Below are positions 36,900 to 45,917 of a stretch of DNA of 64,000 nucleotides, piece after piece. Each line of letters begins with the position of its first letter. Position 1 is the stretch's first letter. The translations under genes and the position numbers were made by a program. The notes under the pieces were generated by a model. That model saw nothing but the letters and a program-made list of their open reading frames with translations. It searched no databases and was not told where the DNA came from. The stretch covers positions 1 to 64,000 of the forward strand of contig JAIXZE010000311.1 in the NCBI GenBank assembly GCA_027489875.1, given 5' to 3'. The DNA is from Verrucomicrobiales bacterium. Its GTDB lineage: Bacteria > Verrucomicrobiota > Verrucomicrobiia > Limisphaerales > UBA9464.

Positions 36900-38320
36900 A
36901 CGCGCTTCCCCTTTCCCGCCGCGCCCTGCTGTCCCGAGCCGCCAACGGCTTCGGAGCGCTCGCCCTGGGAGCCCTGCTCCAACCCGCCTCCCGCGCCCTC
37001 GCTGGCCCCGGCCCTGACCCACTCACCCCACGCCCCGCCCACTTCCGTCCCCGCGCACGCAATGTGATCTTCCTCTTCATGGAAGGCGGCGTGTCCCAGG
37101 TGGACAGTTTCGACCCCAAGCCACGCCTCACCCGCCACCACGGCGAGGACCCGCGCAAGGCCATCGGCAAACTCGAGAAGACCCAGTTCGAAAACGTCGG
37201 CACGGTCTTCAAGTCCCCGTGGGAGTTCAGCCAACACGGCCAGTCCGGCCTCTGGATCTCCAACCTCTTCCCGCACGTCGCACGCCACGCCGACAAGCTT
37301 TGCGTCCTTCGCTCCATGACGTCCGCCTTCCCGGAGCACACCAGCGCGAATTACTTCCTCCATAGCGGCCTGGGCCTCCAGGGCCGCCCCTCCATGGGCG
37401 CATGGGTCGCCTACGGACTCGGCAGTTCCAACCACGACCTCCCCGGCTTCGTCGTCCTCAACGGCGGTCTCATCCCGCCCGGCGGCGTCGACTGCTTCGG
37501 CAACGGCTTCCTCCCCGCCACCTATCAGGGAACCCTCGTCAACGCCGTCGGCGCTCCCCTCCCCAACGTCGCCGCCATCGAAAAGGACCCCGCCCGCCAA
37601 TCCGCCAAGCAACGTCTCGCCCAACGACTCAACCGCGCCGGTCTCCTCCGCACCCCGGGAGACGACGCCCTCGAAAGCGCCATCGCCAACGCCGAACTCG
37701 CCGGACGCATGCAGTCCGCCGTCCCCGACTTCCTTGATCTCTCCGGCGAATCCGAGGCCACGCGCCAACTCTACGGCTGCGACGCCCCCTACGCCCCCAC
37801 CCGCATCTACGCCCGCGAGTGCCTCCTCGCCCGCCGTCTCATCGAACGGGGCGTCCGCTTCGTCGAACTCACCATCCCGAAGATCGACGGCCTCGACCGC
37901 TGGGACGCCCACTCCGACATCCTCAAGAACCACGGCAACAACGCCCGCGCCGTCGACCAACCCATCGCCGGACTCCTCTCCGACCTCCAGGCCCGCGGTC
38001 TCCTCGACGACACGCTCGTCGTCTGGTCCGGCGAATTCGGTCGCACCCCCTTTGCCCAGGGTTCCGACGGCCGCGACCACCACGAACACGCCTTCTCCGT
38101 CTGGCTCGCTGGCGGTGGTACGCGCGGTGGCTTTGCCTACGGACAGACCGACGAATGGGGCTATCGCATCGTCGAAAACCCGCTCCAGATGCACGACCTC
38201 CACGCCACCATCCTCCATCTCCTCGGCATGGACCACACCCGCCTCACCTACCGCTTCGGCGGCCGCGACATCCGCCTGACCGACGTCCACGGCGAAGTCA
38301 TCCAAGCCACCCTCGCATGA
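36896..38320 (+). CDS. DUF1501 family secreted protein A
   Basis: The 474-residue protein has a twin-arginine type leader (LSRRALLSRAANGFG). DUF1501 motifs are intact: FLFMEGGVSQVDSFDPKP, GAWVAYGLGSSNHDLPGFVV, VWSGEFGRTPFAQGSDGRDH and FSVWLAGGGTRGG. It is translationally coupled to the preceding DUF1553 gene by an ATGA overlap, and its own TGA overlaps a possible ATG of the next gene at 38317. The length is typical. The role is unknown beyond its alkaline-phosphatase-like fold and obligate partnership with DUF1549/DUF1553 proteins. Confidence 0.93.
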   Translation: MNALPLSRRALLSRAANGFGALALGALLQPASRALAGPGPDPLTPRPAHFRPRARNVIFLFMEGGVSQVDSFDPKPRLTRHHGEDPRKAIGKLEKTQFENVGTVFKSPWEFSQHGQSGLWISNLFPHVARHADKLCVLRSMTSAFPEHTSANYFLHSGLGLQGRPSMGAWVAYGLGSSNHDLPGFVVLNGGLIPPGGVDCFGNGFLPATYQGTLVNAVGAPLPNVAAIEKDPARQSAKQRLAQRLNRAGLLRTPGDDALESAIANAELAGRMQSAVPDFLDLSGESEATRQLYGCDAPYAPTRIYARECLLARRLIERGVRFVELTIPKIDGLDRWDAHSDILKNHGNNARAVDQPIAGLLSDLQARGLLDDTLVVWSGEFGRTPFAQGSDGRDHHEHAFSVWLAGGGTRGGFAYGQTDEWGYRIVENPLQMHDLHATILHLLGMDHTRLTYRFGGRDIRLTDVHGEVIQATLA

Positions 38321-38338
38321 CCTCTGCCAATCCCAGTC

Positions 38339-38361
38339 GATCAGACCGATCAGACCGATCC
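38339..38361. repeat. 9-bp tandem repeat at a gene junction
   Basis: The unit gatcagacc occurs twice in a row, followed by a partial third copy (gatccg). It lies exactly between the stop of the DUF1501 gene and the signal-peptide start of the next gene. In the longer reading of the next gene it would encode Ser-Asp-Arg repeats. Confidence 0.75.
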
Positions 38362-38373
38362 GTCGGATCGCCA

Positions 38374-41300
38374 ATGCCCCTCCGGCAACTCGTCGGTGCC
38401 CTCTGGCTGCTCGTTGCGCCCCTCCTCACCGCCGCTCCCTCCGAGCCCGACTTCACCCGCGAGGTCCGTCCCATCCTTTCCCGCCACTGCTTCAAGTGCC
38501 ACGGCCCGGACGAAACCACGCGCAAGGCGAAGCTCCGTCTCGACGAACGCGCCAGTGCCGTCCAACCCGCCAAGTCCGGAGCCATCGCTCTCGTCCCCGG
38601 AAAGCCTGAGGCCAGCGAACTCATCGCCCGCATCGTCACCGACGATCCCGACGAGATCATGCCTCCCCCCAGCACGAAGATGCCGCTGACCGCCGCCGAA
38701 AAGGACATCCTCCAACGCTGGGTACAGGCCGGCGGCGAATACCGCGCCCACTGGGCTTTCGTCCCACCCGTGATGACCGCACCTCCCAAGGTCCAGGACG
38801 AATCATGGACGCGTTCGCCCCTCGACCGCTTCGTCCTCGCCCGACTCGAAAAGGAGAAGCTCCGCCCGGCACCGCCCGCGGATCCCTACACGCTCATCCG
38901 TCGCGTCTCCTACGACCTGACCGGCCTTCCGCCCACGCCTGAGGAAGCCGACGCCTTCGCCGCGAACCCTTCCGATGCCGCATACGAGGCGCTCGTCGAT
39001 CGTCTGCTTGCCTCGCCCCGCTACGGCGAACGCTGGGGACGCCGTTGGCTCGACCTCGCCCGCTACGCCGACACCAACGGATACGAAAAGGACCGCAACC
39101 GCTCGATCTGGCCGTGGCGTGACTGGGTCATCCGCGCCCTGAACGACGACATGCCGTTCGACCAGTTCACCATGGAGCAACTCGCGGGCGATCTCCTCCC
39201 GAACCCGACGCGCGACCAGATCATCGCCACGGGTTTTCACCGGAACACGATGCTCAACGAGGAGGGTGGGATCGATCCGCTGGAGTTCCGCTTCCACGCC
39301 ATGACCGACCGCGTGGCCACCACGGGCACCGCTTGGTTGGGGCTCACGCTGGGCTGCGCGCAGTGCCACACCCACAAGTACGACCCCATCCAGCATCGCG
39401 AGTACTACGGCGTGATGGCTTTCCTCAATAACGCCGACGAACCCGACTACGACCTGCCCGAACCTGGATGGGAGGAAAAGCATCAGGCCAGACTCGCCCA
39501 GGCGGCCAAGCTCCTCGCCGACCTTCCCAACCGACTCCCAGTGGGCACGCGGTCCTGGACAACGCCCAAGCTCATCAGCGCCACCAGCGCCAGCGGCGAG
39601 ACGCCCACACGGCTCGAGGACCAGTCCGCGCTCTTCAGCGGCCCAACCCCTGAACACGACACCTATACCCTCGTCGTCGAGACCGATGCCTCCGGCTCCG
39701 ACGCCCTCCGCATCGAAGCCCTCGCCGATGATCGCCTTCCCGCCAAGGGGCCGGGACGCGTGAAGCACGGCAATTTCGTCCTCAGTGAAATCACGGTCAC
39801 GGCCGCCCCGAAATCCAACCCGACCGCCTCCCAACCGGTCGCCCTGACCCGGGCCGAAGCAGACATCGAACAATCCGGCTATCCCGCCGCCCACGCCATC
39901 GACGGCAACACGTCCTCCGGTTGGGCCATCCATAACGGCGACGGTGCCCTTGGCCATCCTCACTCGGTTTCCGTCCAGTTCGACAAACCAGTTGGTTTCC
40001 CCGGTGGCACCCGCTTCACCATCCGCCTCGATCACCGGAGCGCCGGCCAACACCTCATCGGCCGCCCACGCATCAGCCTTGCCGAGCCAACCTCAGACTC
40101 CCCATCCATCGCCGAACGCCGTCGCGAGACCATCAACCGGCGCTTCGAGGAATGGTTGGCCAAGGAACGTTCCCGCACCGTCCAGTGGACTCCCCTGCGC
40201 CCACACTCCGCCACTTCCAACCTCCCACTGCTCACCGTCGAGGCCGATGACGCCGTTTTCGTCTCCGGCGACATCACCAAGCTCGACACCTACGACCTCG
40301 GCTTCCGCACCGGTATCCGCGGCATTACCGCGGTCCGTCTCGAGGCGCTGCCCGATGACCGCCTCCCACGGCACGGTCCCGGCCTCGCCTATTACGAAGG
40401 CCCCAAAGGGGACTTTTTCCTGACCGAGTTCACCCTCACCGCCAACGGCAAGCCGGTGACATTCGGAAAGCCCTCCGCCAGTTACTCGAAGAACAACTTC
40501 GGAAGCAGCGCCTCTGCCGGCATGGCCACCGATGGCGATCCGCAGACGGGATGGTCCACCGCCGGCCGCGAAGGGGAACGCCACATCGCCATCTTCCCGC
40601 TCGAGACACCGCTCGCGGACGCCAGTGAATTGTCCCTGCGGATGCTCTTCGGCCGCCACTACGCCTGCTCGCTCGGCCGCTTCCGGATCTCCGTCACCAC
40701 GGCCACCGGAGAGATCACAGCACGCGACTTCCCCCATGGAATCGAAGACCTGCTGCTCATCCCAGACGCGCAGTTGACCGCCGCACAGCGCCAGTCGCTG
40801 ATGGAAACCTTCCTCCTCGCCCAACCCGAATTCGCCAAGGCCCGCGAGGAAATTGCCCGTCTGCGCAAGCCGCCCACCCACACCACGACCCTCGTCTTCC
40901 GCGAACGCCCCTCCGGCAACACGCGCCCCACCTTCCTCCACAAACGCGGCGAATACCTCCAACCCACCGATCGGATCGAACCTTCCGTCCTTTCCGCCGT
41001 GGCTCCATTCCCGCAGGACCTGCCCGTCAACCGACTCGGATTCGCCCGCTGGCTCGTGTCCACCAACAACCCACTCACCGCCCGCGTCACCGTCAACCGG
41101 CAGTGGCAGGCCTTCTTCGCCCGCGGCATCGTCCGAACAACCGAGGACTTCGGACTGCAAGGCGAGGCCCCCAGCCACCCGGAACTCCTCGATTGGCTCG
41201 CCATCGAGTTCATGCGCCAGGGTTGGTCGCTCAAAAAGCTGCACCGTCTCATCGTCCTGAGCGCCACGTATCGTCAGTCCTCCCGGGTGTCCGCCGAAGT

Positions 41301-41946
41301 GGCCGCTCTCGATCCCGACAATCATCTCCTCTCCCGCGGCCCACAGGTCCGCCTCGAGGCCGAGATCATCCGCGACGCCGCACTCCGTGCCAGCGGTCTG
41401 CTTTCGACCAAGATGGGCGGCCCCGGCGTCTACCCGCCCCAACCTTCGGGCGTCACCGATGTCGCCTATGGCGGCGGTTCCTGGAATGCCTCGGAGGGTG
41501 AAGACAGGCACCGTCGTTCGGTTTACACCTTCACCAAACGCACCGCGCCCTTCGCAATGTTCAACACCTTCGACGCACCCACCGGCGAGTCCTGCATCGC
41601 GCGTCGCGACGTCTCCAACACCCCTCTCCAGGCACTCACCCTCCTGAACGATGTCTTCTTCATGGAAGCTTCCCAGGCCATGGGTCGCCTCCTCGCTACG
41701 CAGTCCGGGTCCGATGAGGACCGCATCCGAAGCGCCTTCCGTCGCTGCCTCACGCGACCACCAGCCCCCACCGAACTCGACGTACTCACCCGCTTCCTCC
41801 AGACACAGCGCTCCCGGTTCACCTCCGGCCATCTGGACCCAGCCCCCATCGCCGGCCCCGGCGAGACTCCGCCTGCCGAACGCGCCGCCTGGACCACTCT
41901 CGCCCGCGCCCTTCTCAACACCGACGAGATGATCACCAAGGACTGA
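38374..41946 (+). CDS. Planctomycete-type cytochrome, DUF1549/DUF1553 protein B
   Basis: The 1190-residue secreted protein has a signal peptide ([16 protein letters not shown]), a PSCyt1 haem site CFKCH (39-43), a DUF1549 domain with [20 protein letters not shown] and a second CAQCH site, a long middle part with an F5/8C or LamG-like beta region ([17 protein letters not shown]) and a repeated [30 protein letters not shown] segment, then DUF1553. The start at 38374 puts the signal peptide first. An ATG at 38317 overlapping the previous stop would add 19 residues containing a Ser-Asp-Arg repeat. It pairs with the DUF1501 gene at 42014. Confidence 0.92.
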   Translation: MPLRQLVGALWLLVAPLLTAAPSEPDFTREVRPILSRHCFKCHGPDETTRKAKLRLDERASAVQPAKSGAIALVPGKPEASELIARIVTDDPDEIMPPPSTKMPLTAAEKDILQRWVQAGGEYRAHWAFVPPVMTAPPKVQDESWTRSPLDRFVLARLEKEKLRPAPPADPYTLIRRVSYDLTGLPPTPEEADAFAANPSDAAYEALVDRLLASPRYGERWGRRWLDLARYADTNGYEKDRNRSIWPWRDWVIRALNDDMPFDQFTMEQLAGDLLPNPTRDQIIATGFHRNTMLNEEGGIDPLEFRFHAMTDRVATTGTAWLGLTLGCAQCHTHKYDPIQHREYYGVMAFLNNADEPDYDLPEPGWEEKHQARLAQAAKLLADLPNRLPVGTRSWTTPKLISATSASGETPTRLEDQSALFSGPTPEHDTYTLVVETDASGSDALRIEALADDRLPAKGPGRVKHGNFVLSEITVTAAPKSNPTASQPVALTRAEADIEQSGYPAAHAIDGNTSSGWAIHNGDGALGHPHSVSVQFDKPVGFPGGTRFTIRLDHRSAGQHLIGRPRISLAEPTSDSPSIAERRRETINRRFEEWLAKERSRTVQWTPLRPHSATSNLPLLTVEADDAVFVSGDITKLDTYDLGFRTGIRGITAVRLEALPDDRLPRHGPGLAYYEGPKGDFFLTEFTLTANGKPVTFGKPSASYSKNNFGSSASAGMATDGDPQTGWSTAGREGERHIAIFPLETPLADASELSLRMLFGRHYACSLGRFRISVTTATGEITARDFPHGIEDLLLIPDAQLTAAQRQSLMETFLLAQPEFAKAREEIARLRKPPTHTTTLVFRERPSGNTRPTFLHKRGEYLQPTDRIEPSVLSAVAPFPQDLPVNRLGFARWLVSTNNPLTARVTVNRQWQAFFARGIVRTTEDFGLQGEAPSHPELLDWLAIEFMRQGWSLKKLHRLIVLSATYRQSSRVSAEVAALDPDNHLLSRGPQVRLEAEIIRDAALRASGLLSTKMGGPGVYPPQPSGVTDVAYGGGSWNASEGEDRHRRSVYTFTKRTAPFAMFNTFDAPTGESCIARRDVSNTPLQALTLLNDVFFMEASQAMGRLLATQSGSDEDRIRSAFRRCLTRPPAPTELDVLTRFLQTQRSRFTSGHLDPAPIAGPGETPPAERAAWTTLARALLNTDEMITKD

Positions 41947-42013
41947 TGAACCCTCCGATCGTGACATCGGTAAACACGTCGATGCCCATCATCTGCGGAC
42001 GCCCAAGCCTTCC

Positions 42014-43459
42014 ATGAATCCCCTCCAGCAACACTGCCTCGACGTCACCCGACGCCACTTCCTCCGCGGATGCGGCGTGGGCCTCGGCAAGATCGCCCTC
42101 GCCGGCCTCCTCACGGACAAACTCGCCGGGCACGCCCTCGCCGCCAACGTCAACCCGGGGCCGTCCCTCCTTCCGCGACAACCCCACTTCACCCCCAAGG
42201 CCAAACGCGTCATCCATCTGTTCATGGCCGGCGCACCCAGCCAACTCGAACTCTTCGACAACAAACCCGAACTCTCCCGCCTCGAGGGCAAACCCCTGCC
42301 GCCTTCCGTCATCGGCGGCCAACGCTATGCCTTCATCCGGCCCGACGCCGCCGTGCTCGGCCCCCGATTCAAGTTCGCACGCCACGGCAAGTCCGGCGCG
42401 GAACTCTCCGAGATGCTCCCGCACCTCGCGAAGATCGTCGACGACATCACCCTCATCCGCTCCGTCCACACGGACCAGTTCAACCACGCCCCGGCGCAGA
42501 TCTTCTTCAATACCGGATTCTCCCAGCCCGGCCGTCCCTGCATCGGATCCTGGGCCCTCTACGGCCTCGGCGCGGAAACCCAGAACCTACCCGCGTTCGT
42601 CGTCATGAGCACCGGATCCGGCCTCTCCGGCGGATCCGCCCTCTGGTCCTCAGGCTTCCTGCCCACCGTTTACTCCGGCGTGCGGCTCCGGAACCAGGGT
42701 CCGCCCATCCTCAACGTCAACAGCCCCGCCGGCGTCGACCCACAACTCCAGCGCGACACCCTCGACGTCGTCGGTGCCCTCAACCGCAAGCGGATGACCG
42801 ACGCTTCCGCTCCCGAGGTCGCCACCCGCATGGCTTCCTATGAGATGGCGTTCCGACTCCAGACCTCCGCCCCCGAACTCATGGACCTCAAGGGCGAGTC
42901 CCGCGAAACCCTCGCCATGTACGGATGCGATCCCGACAAGCCCTCGTTCGCCCGCGCCTGCCTTCTTGCGCGCCGCATGATCGAACGAGGTGTCCGCTTC
43001 GTGAACATCTACCACGAAGGCTGGGACGCCCACTCCGACGTTGCCGGCAACGTGAAGGGGAACGCCGCCACCACCGACCAGGCCAGCGCTGCCCTGGTCA
43101 CCGACCTGAAGCAACGCGGCCTCCTCGACGACACCCTCGTCGTCTGGGGCGGCGAGTTCGGTCGCACCCCCATGGTCGAGTTCAACCCAGCCCTGGGACG
43201 CAACCTCGGACGCGATCACCATCCCCAGGCCTACACCATGTGGATGGCCGGCGGCGGCATCCGTGCGGGACTCACCTATGGGGCCACCGATGACCTCGGC
43301 TTCCACGTCGTCGAGAACCCCGTCCACGTCCACGACATCCAGGCCACCCTCATGCACTGCCTCGGTTTCGACCACGAACGCCTCACCTACCACCACGCCG
43401 GACGCGACTACCGTCTCACCGATGTCCACGGCCAGGTCGTGAAGGCCCTGCTGGCCTGA
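42014..43459 (+). CDS. DUF1501 family secreted protein B
   Basis: The 481-residue protein has a twin-arginine leader (DVTRRHFLRGCGVGLG). DUF1501 motifs are LFMAGAPSQLELFDNKP, GSWALYGLGAETQNLPAFVV, VWGGEFGRTPMVEFNPALG and RDHHPQAYTMWMAGGGIRAG. It begins 67 bases after its DUF1549/DUF1553 partner. It resembles the solitary copy at 13193 more than copy A in the AGRDYRLTDVHG ending, although all three share that region. The role is unknown; it is expected to be periplasmic. Confidence 0.93.
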   Translation: MNPLQQHCLDVTRRHFLRGCGVGLGKIALAGLLTDKLAGHALAANVNPGPSLLPRQPHFTPKAKRVIHLFMAGAPSQLELFDNKPELSRLEGKPLPPSVIGGQRYAFIRPDAAVLGPRFKFARHGKSGAELSEMLPHLAKIVDDITLIRSVHTDQFNHAPAQIFFNTGFSQPGRPCIGSWALYGLGAETQNLPAFVVMSTGSGLSGGSALWSSGFLPTVYSGVRLRNQGPPILNVNSPAGVDPQLQRDTLDVVGALNRKRMTDASAPEVATRMASYEMAFRLQTSAPELMDLKGESRETLAMYGCDPDKPSFARACLLARRMIERGVRFVNIYHEGWDAHSDVAGNVKGNAATTDQASAALVTDLKQRGLLDDTLVVWGGEFGRTPMVEFNPALGRNLGRDHHPQAYTMWMAGGGIRAGLTYGATDDLGFHVVENPVHVHDIQATLMHCLGFDHERLTYHHAGRDYRLTDVHGQVVKALLA

Positions 43460-43472
43460 GCCACCTGCCGCC

Positions 43473-44006
43473 ATGACCGGATTCCAGGCACTCCGGATTG
43501 CGGGTTCCATCGGGCTCTTCTGCCTCCGTCACGCCGTGGCAATGGCGCTGACGATCGCCATTCCCTGCCTGCTCTGGACCGTGGCCTACCTCGGCCTCCT
43601 CCTGTACGCGACGGTCACTGGCGGCGGCCCTGGAGGACCGTTGGCCTATCCTGTGGGCTTGCTCTTCGTCCTGGCAGGGGCCGCGGGCGCCTGCCTCGTA
43701 CTTCTCTTTCCCGCCACCGCCGCTGCTGAGTGGATCGCACGACGGCTTTCCCTCCCCATCCTCGCCCAGATTCCCATCAGCATCGGGTTCCTTGCGATCC
43801 TCAGCCTCCTTTTAACCCTGATATTGGGCCAACGATTCCCACAGGCCTTACCCCTCGCACCGGGCCAGAAACTGAATCCGGTCATCACCGCAGCAGCCCT
43901 TTTCTCCGCCCACCTCCTTCCCCTCGGTTTCTATTGGTGGATCGCCCAGATCGGCCCCCTCCTCTCCGCCCTGTTCGCCCGCCTCCGTTTCCTCTTCCCG
44001 CGCTGA
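43473..44006 (+). CDS. Small polytopic membrane protein of unknown function
   Basis: The 177-residue protein has about four hydrophobic helices (AVAMALTIAIPCLLWTVAYL, LLFVLAGAAGACLVLLFP, IPISIGFLAILSLLLTLILG, AALFSAHLLPLGFYWWIAQI). I do not recognise a family and see no catalytic motif. It starts 13 bases after the DUF1501 gene and is likely read with it. It is the last gene before the palindrome-bearing region. Confidence 0.65.
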   Translation: MTGFQALRIAGSIGLFCLRHAVAMALTIAIPCLLWTVAYLGLLLYATVTGGGPGGPLAYPVGLLFVLAGAAGACLVLLFPATAAAEWIARRLSLPILAQIPISIGFLAILSLLLTLILGQRFPQALPLAPGQKLNPVITAAALFSAHLLPLGFYWWIAQIGPLLSALFARLRFLFPR

Positions 44007-44106
44007 TAGGGGTCGCCGCAGACACCCACGAGGGGCCCGCATCCTTCGCTCCCCGTCAAAAACACCCCGCCAGCCCCGACCGCCTTCAAACTCGTTCCGG
44101 CCTCCA

Positions 44107-44146
44107 TTTGCAACTGCACGTCGCATATGCGACGCGCAGTTGCAAA
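44107..44146. repeat. Palindrome A (module 1, left)
   Basis: This is a 40-base inverted repeat with a single mismatched pair (44118/44135). The core cgtcgcatatgcgacg is a perfect 16-base palindrome at 44119-44134. The outer arms are tttgcaactgc and gcagttgcaaa. It is not followed by a T-run, so it does not look like a terminator. Confidence 0.92.
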
Positions 44147-44179
44147 ACCCCTTCCGAATACCCCCCATTCAGTGCCCCA

Positions 44180-44219
44180 TTTGCATCCGGACGTCGCATA
44201 TGCGACGTCCGGATGCAAA
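44180..44219. repeat. Palindrome B (module 1, right)
   Basis: This is a perfect 40-base palindrome with the same 16-base core as palindrome A but different outer arms, tttgcatccgga and tccggatgcaaa. Its centre is 73 bases from that of palindrome A. It is identical to palindrome D at 45450-45489. Confidence 0.95.
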
Positions 44220-44544
44220 CCGCGCCCCTTCCACAACACACCTGAGCCGGTTTCCCGGCGTGCCCGACCCGGCCGAAAGCGACCGGGCACATGTCGGTTC
44301 CCTAAAACGGCTAAATCACCGTCATCTGCCCTGCATCAGGCCTGTGTGAGGTGTCCTCATGCAAAGCATGGAAACCAGACGGACGGATGTGACCGCTCGC
44401 CATGCAGGGTCGACATTCAAGGCCAGGCTTGCCTGCGCCAACTCGGCTGATGGGTGGCCTCCAGTTGGGACCGCCAGGGCTGCCGGCGCGGAAGTCCCCG
44501 CAGAAAAGGATGCATCAGGTCCTGGACGGCACTACCCGTTCCAC

Positions 44545-45330
44545 ATGCAACCCAAGACCGAATTGCTCCTTTACCACCTGCTGTGGCATCTCGACCGGGT
44601 AACCCGGCCAACCTTCCGGAACCTCACAGACTCCTACGAAGGCTGGGCCTACCGGCGCGGTTTCCTGCACCAGATCCGACGTCTGGAAGCGCAGGGCTTC
44701 CTTGAACGACAGCCGGATGCCGTCTGTCCCATCTATCGATTGAGCGATACGGGACGCGTTGCCGCCTTGGGTGGACGTGATCCTGATCAGGCTTGGGAAC
44801 GTCCATGGGACGGTCTCTGGCACACGCTCGTATTTGACGTGCCAGTGGTCCACGACAACGCCCGTGCCCGGCTACGCCGACGATTGAAGGCATCCTGTTT
44901 CGGGTATCTCCAGAATAGCGTCTGGATCTCGCCGGACCCTTTCCCCGACGATCTGGAGAGCCTTGTTGAGGAAGTTGAGAATGTGGAGTTCATCACCCGC
45001 TTCACCGCACGGGCAACCGAACTGAAGACCGACCTCCGCATCGCTCAGGCGGCGTGGCCATTCGAGGAGATCAACCGCAGGTACAGTCGGTGCAAGGAAA
45101 TCCTCAACAACTTCCCAGTCGAGGAGACCGAACAGGAGTTTTCACCCGAGCGCTTGCTGGACTGGTCGAAAGCAGAGCATGCCGCCTGGAAGCGGGTGCT
45201 GGAAATCGACCCATTTCTGCCCTTGGCACTCCTTCCACCGGGATACCAAGGCTGCGAGGTCTGGAACCTGCGACGAAGCGTGCTCGCACAGGCCGGGGAA
45301 TCAGTGCTGAGCCTGGGCTGCATTGCCTGA
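44545..45330 (+). CDS. PaaX-type transcriptional regulator with Cas2-like domain
   Basis: The 261-residue protein has an N-terminal winged-helix region (1-75, LLLYHLLWHLDRVTRPTFRN, RRLEAQGFLERQ), a middle ferredoxin-like domain (88-170) with WDGLWHTLVFDVPVVHDNA, LRRRLKASCFGYLQNSVWIS and a final ITRFTAR strand, and a C-terminal helical part from ~171. This is the PaaX layout. In that family the middle domain is structurally related to Cas2, and known members repress degradation operons by binding palindromes. It sits alone between two copies of a palindrome module. The start MQPKTE fits the winged helix; an ATG at 44359 with a better Shine-Dalgarno is the alternative. No phenylacetate-pathway genes are nearby. 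Confidence 0.78.
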   Translation: MQPKTELLLYHLLWHLDRVTRPTFRNLTDSYEGWAYRRGFLHQIRRLEAQGFLERQPDAVCPIYRLSDTGRVAALGGRDPDQAWERPWDGLWHTLVFDVPVVHDNARARLRRRLKASCFGYLQNSVWISPDPFPDDLESLVEEVENVEFITRFTARATELKTDLRIAQAAWPFEEINRRYSRCKEILNNFPVEETEQEFSPERLLDWSKAEHAAWKRVLEIDPFLPLALLPPGYQGCEVWNLRRSVLAQAGESVLSLGCIA

Positions 45331-45377
45331 CGAAGCCTTGGCAACCGCCCGCAGTCATCGGCGGCAAGCCCCGTCCA

Positions 45378-45417
45378 TTTGCAACGGCACGTCGCATATG
45401 CGACGCGCCGTTGCAAA
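45378..45417. repeat. Palindrome C (module 2, left)
   Basis: This 40-base inverted repeat matches palindrome A except for one base in each arm: actgc/gcagt becomes acggc/gccgt. The two changes compensate each other, so pairing is kept. The same single a/c mismatch beside the core is also kept. Confidence 0.92.
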
Positions 45418-45449
45418 ACGCCTCCCAAACACCCCCGATTTACCCTCCA

Positions 45450-45489
45450 TTTGCATCCGGACGTCGCATATGCGACGTCCGGATGCAAA
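45450..45489. repeat. Palindrome D (module 2, right)
   Basis: This perfect 40-base palindrome is identical to palindrome B. Its centre is 72 bases from that of palindrome C, nearly the 73-base spacing of module 1. The linkers between palindromes in the two modules are also recognisably similar, for example accccc followed by gattta or cattca. Confidence 0.95.
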
Positions 45490-45917
45490 CGACTCCGCAG
45501 GGGTCTCAACGTCCGCTGGCGATGCAATGCCCGCGACGCAACGGCCCCGCAGCGGCCCCGCAACGGCGGCGCACCTGAGGCTTCCCCCTCCGAATGCAAC
45601 CGGCGGACTCGTCGTGGCGCTGATGGGGCGGGCACACGGAGCATTCCTTTCCTGGCTGCCCTCTGCTGGCCGCTGTCCACTGGCCGCCCAGCACTCGCAC
45701 CGCATCGCGCCTTCCACCAGCTGACGGGGAGCGGCTTCCAGGCGTACGGAATCAGTTGGGCGTGGATGTCGCCCGCCCCGGATGCCAGAGCCGCCATCGA
45801 CACACAGGGCATAAGCCACCTGCGATCCATCCGGAAAATCTTGAGCGACGTGCCCTCCCCAGGATCCCACCGAAGCCGGATTCCTGTCAGGTACGGAGCC
45901 ATGCAGGGTACGGACTC

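Larger units (their letters stand above)
44007..44544. other. Intergenic region carrying palindrome module 1
   Basis: These 538 bases lie before the PaaX-type gene. Bases 44107-44219 hold two large palindromes, annotated separately. The remainder is GC-rich without a recognisable gene. A Shine-Dalgarno-like gaggtg precedes an ATG at 44359, which would extend the PaaX-type protein by 62 residues. Those codons have low third-position GC and no domain-like character, so the extension is doubtful. Confidence 0.55.
45331..45917. other. Intergenic region carrying palindrome module 2
   Basis: These 587 bases contain palindromes C and D at 45378-45489. After them is a GC-rich part with the 10-base phrase cggccccgca repeated in tandem (~45542-45561). 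No credible gene is seen on either strand. A promoter for the arrestin-like gene at 45918 should lie near the right end. Confidence 0.55.

Noticed and set aside
36653-38374. 573-residue antisense frame opposite DUF1501 protein A
   Set aside because: It is a valine/glycine/glutamate-rich shadow. The sense gene has an intact Tat leader and DUF1501 motifs.
40093-41967. 624-residue antisense frame opposite DUF1549/DUF1553 protein B
   Set aside because: It is a composition artefact, Gly/Glu-rich without motifs. The plus-strand gene has clear haem and DUF1553 signatures.
44359-44544. 62-residue N-terminal extension of the PaaX-type protein
   Set aside because: The Shine-Dalgarno-like gaggtg is attractive, but the extension has weak third-position GC bias and no resemblance to the family, which starts near the winged helix. 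It is kept only as an alternative.
44107-45489. CRISPR array or terminators
   Set aside because: Only four palindromes exist, in two widely separated pairs, with no regular spacers and no Cas1. The Cas2 resemblance belongs to the PaaX family. None of the palindromes has a T-run, so they are not ordinary terminators.
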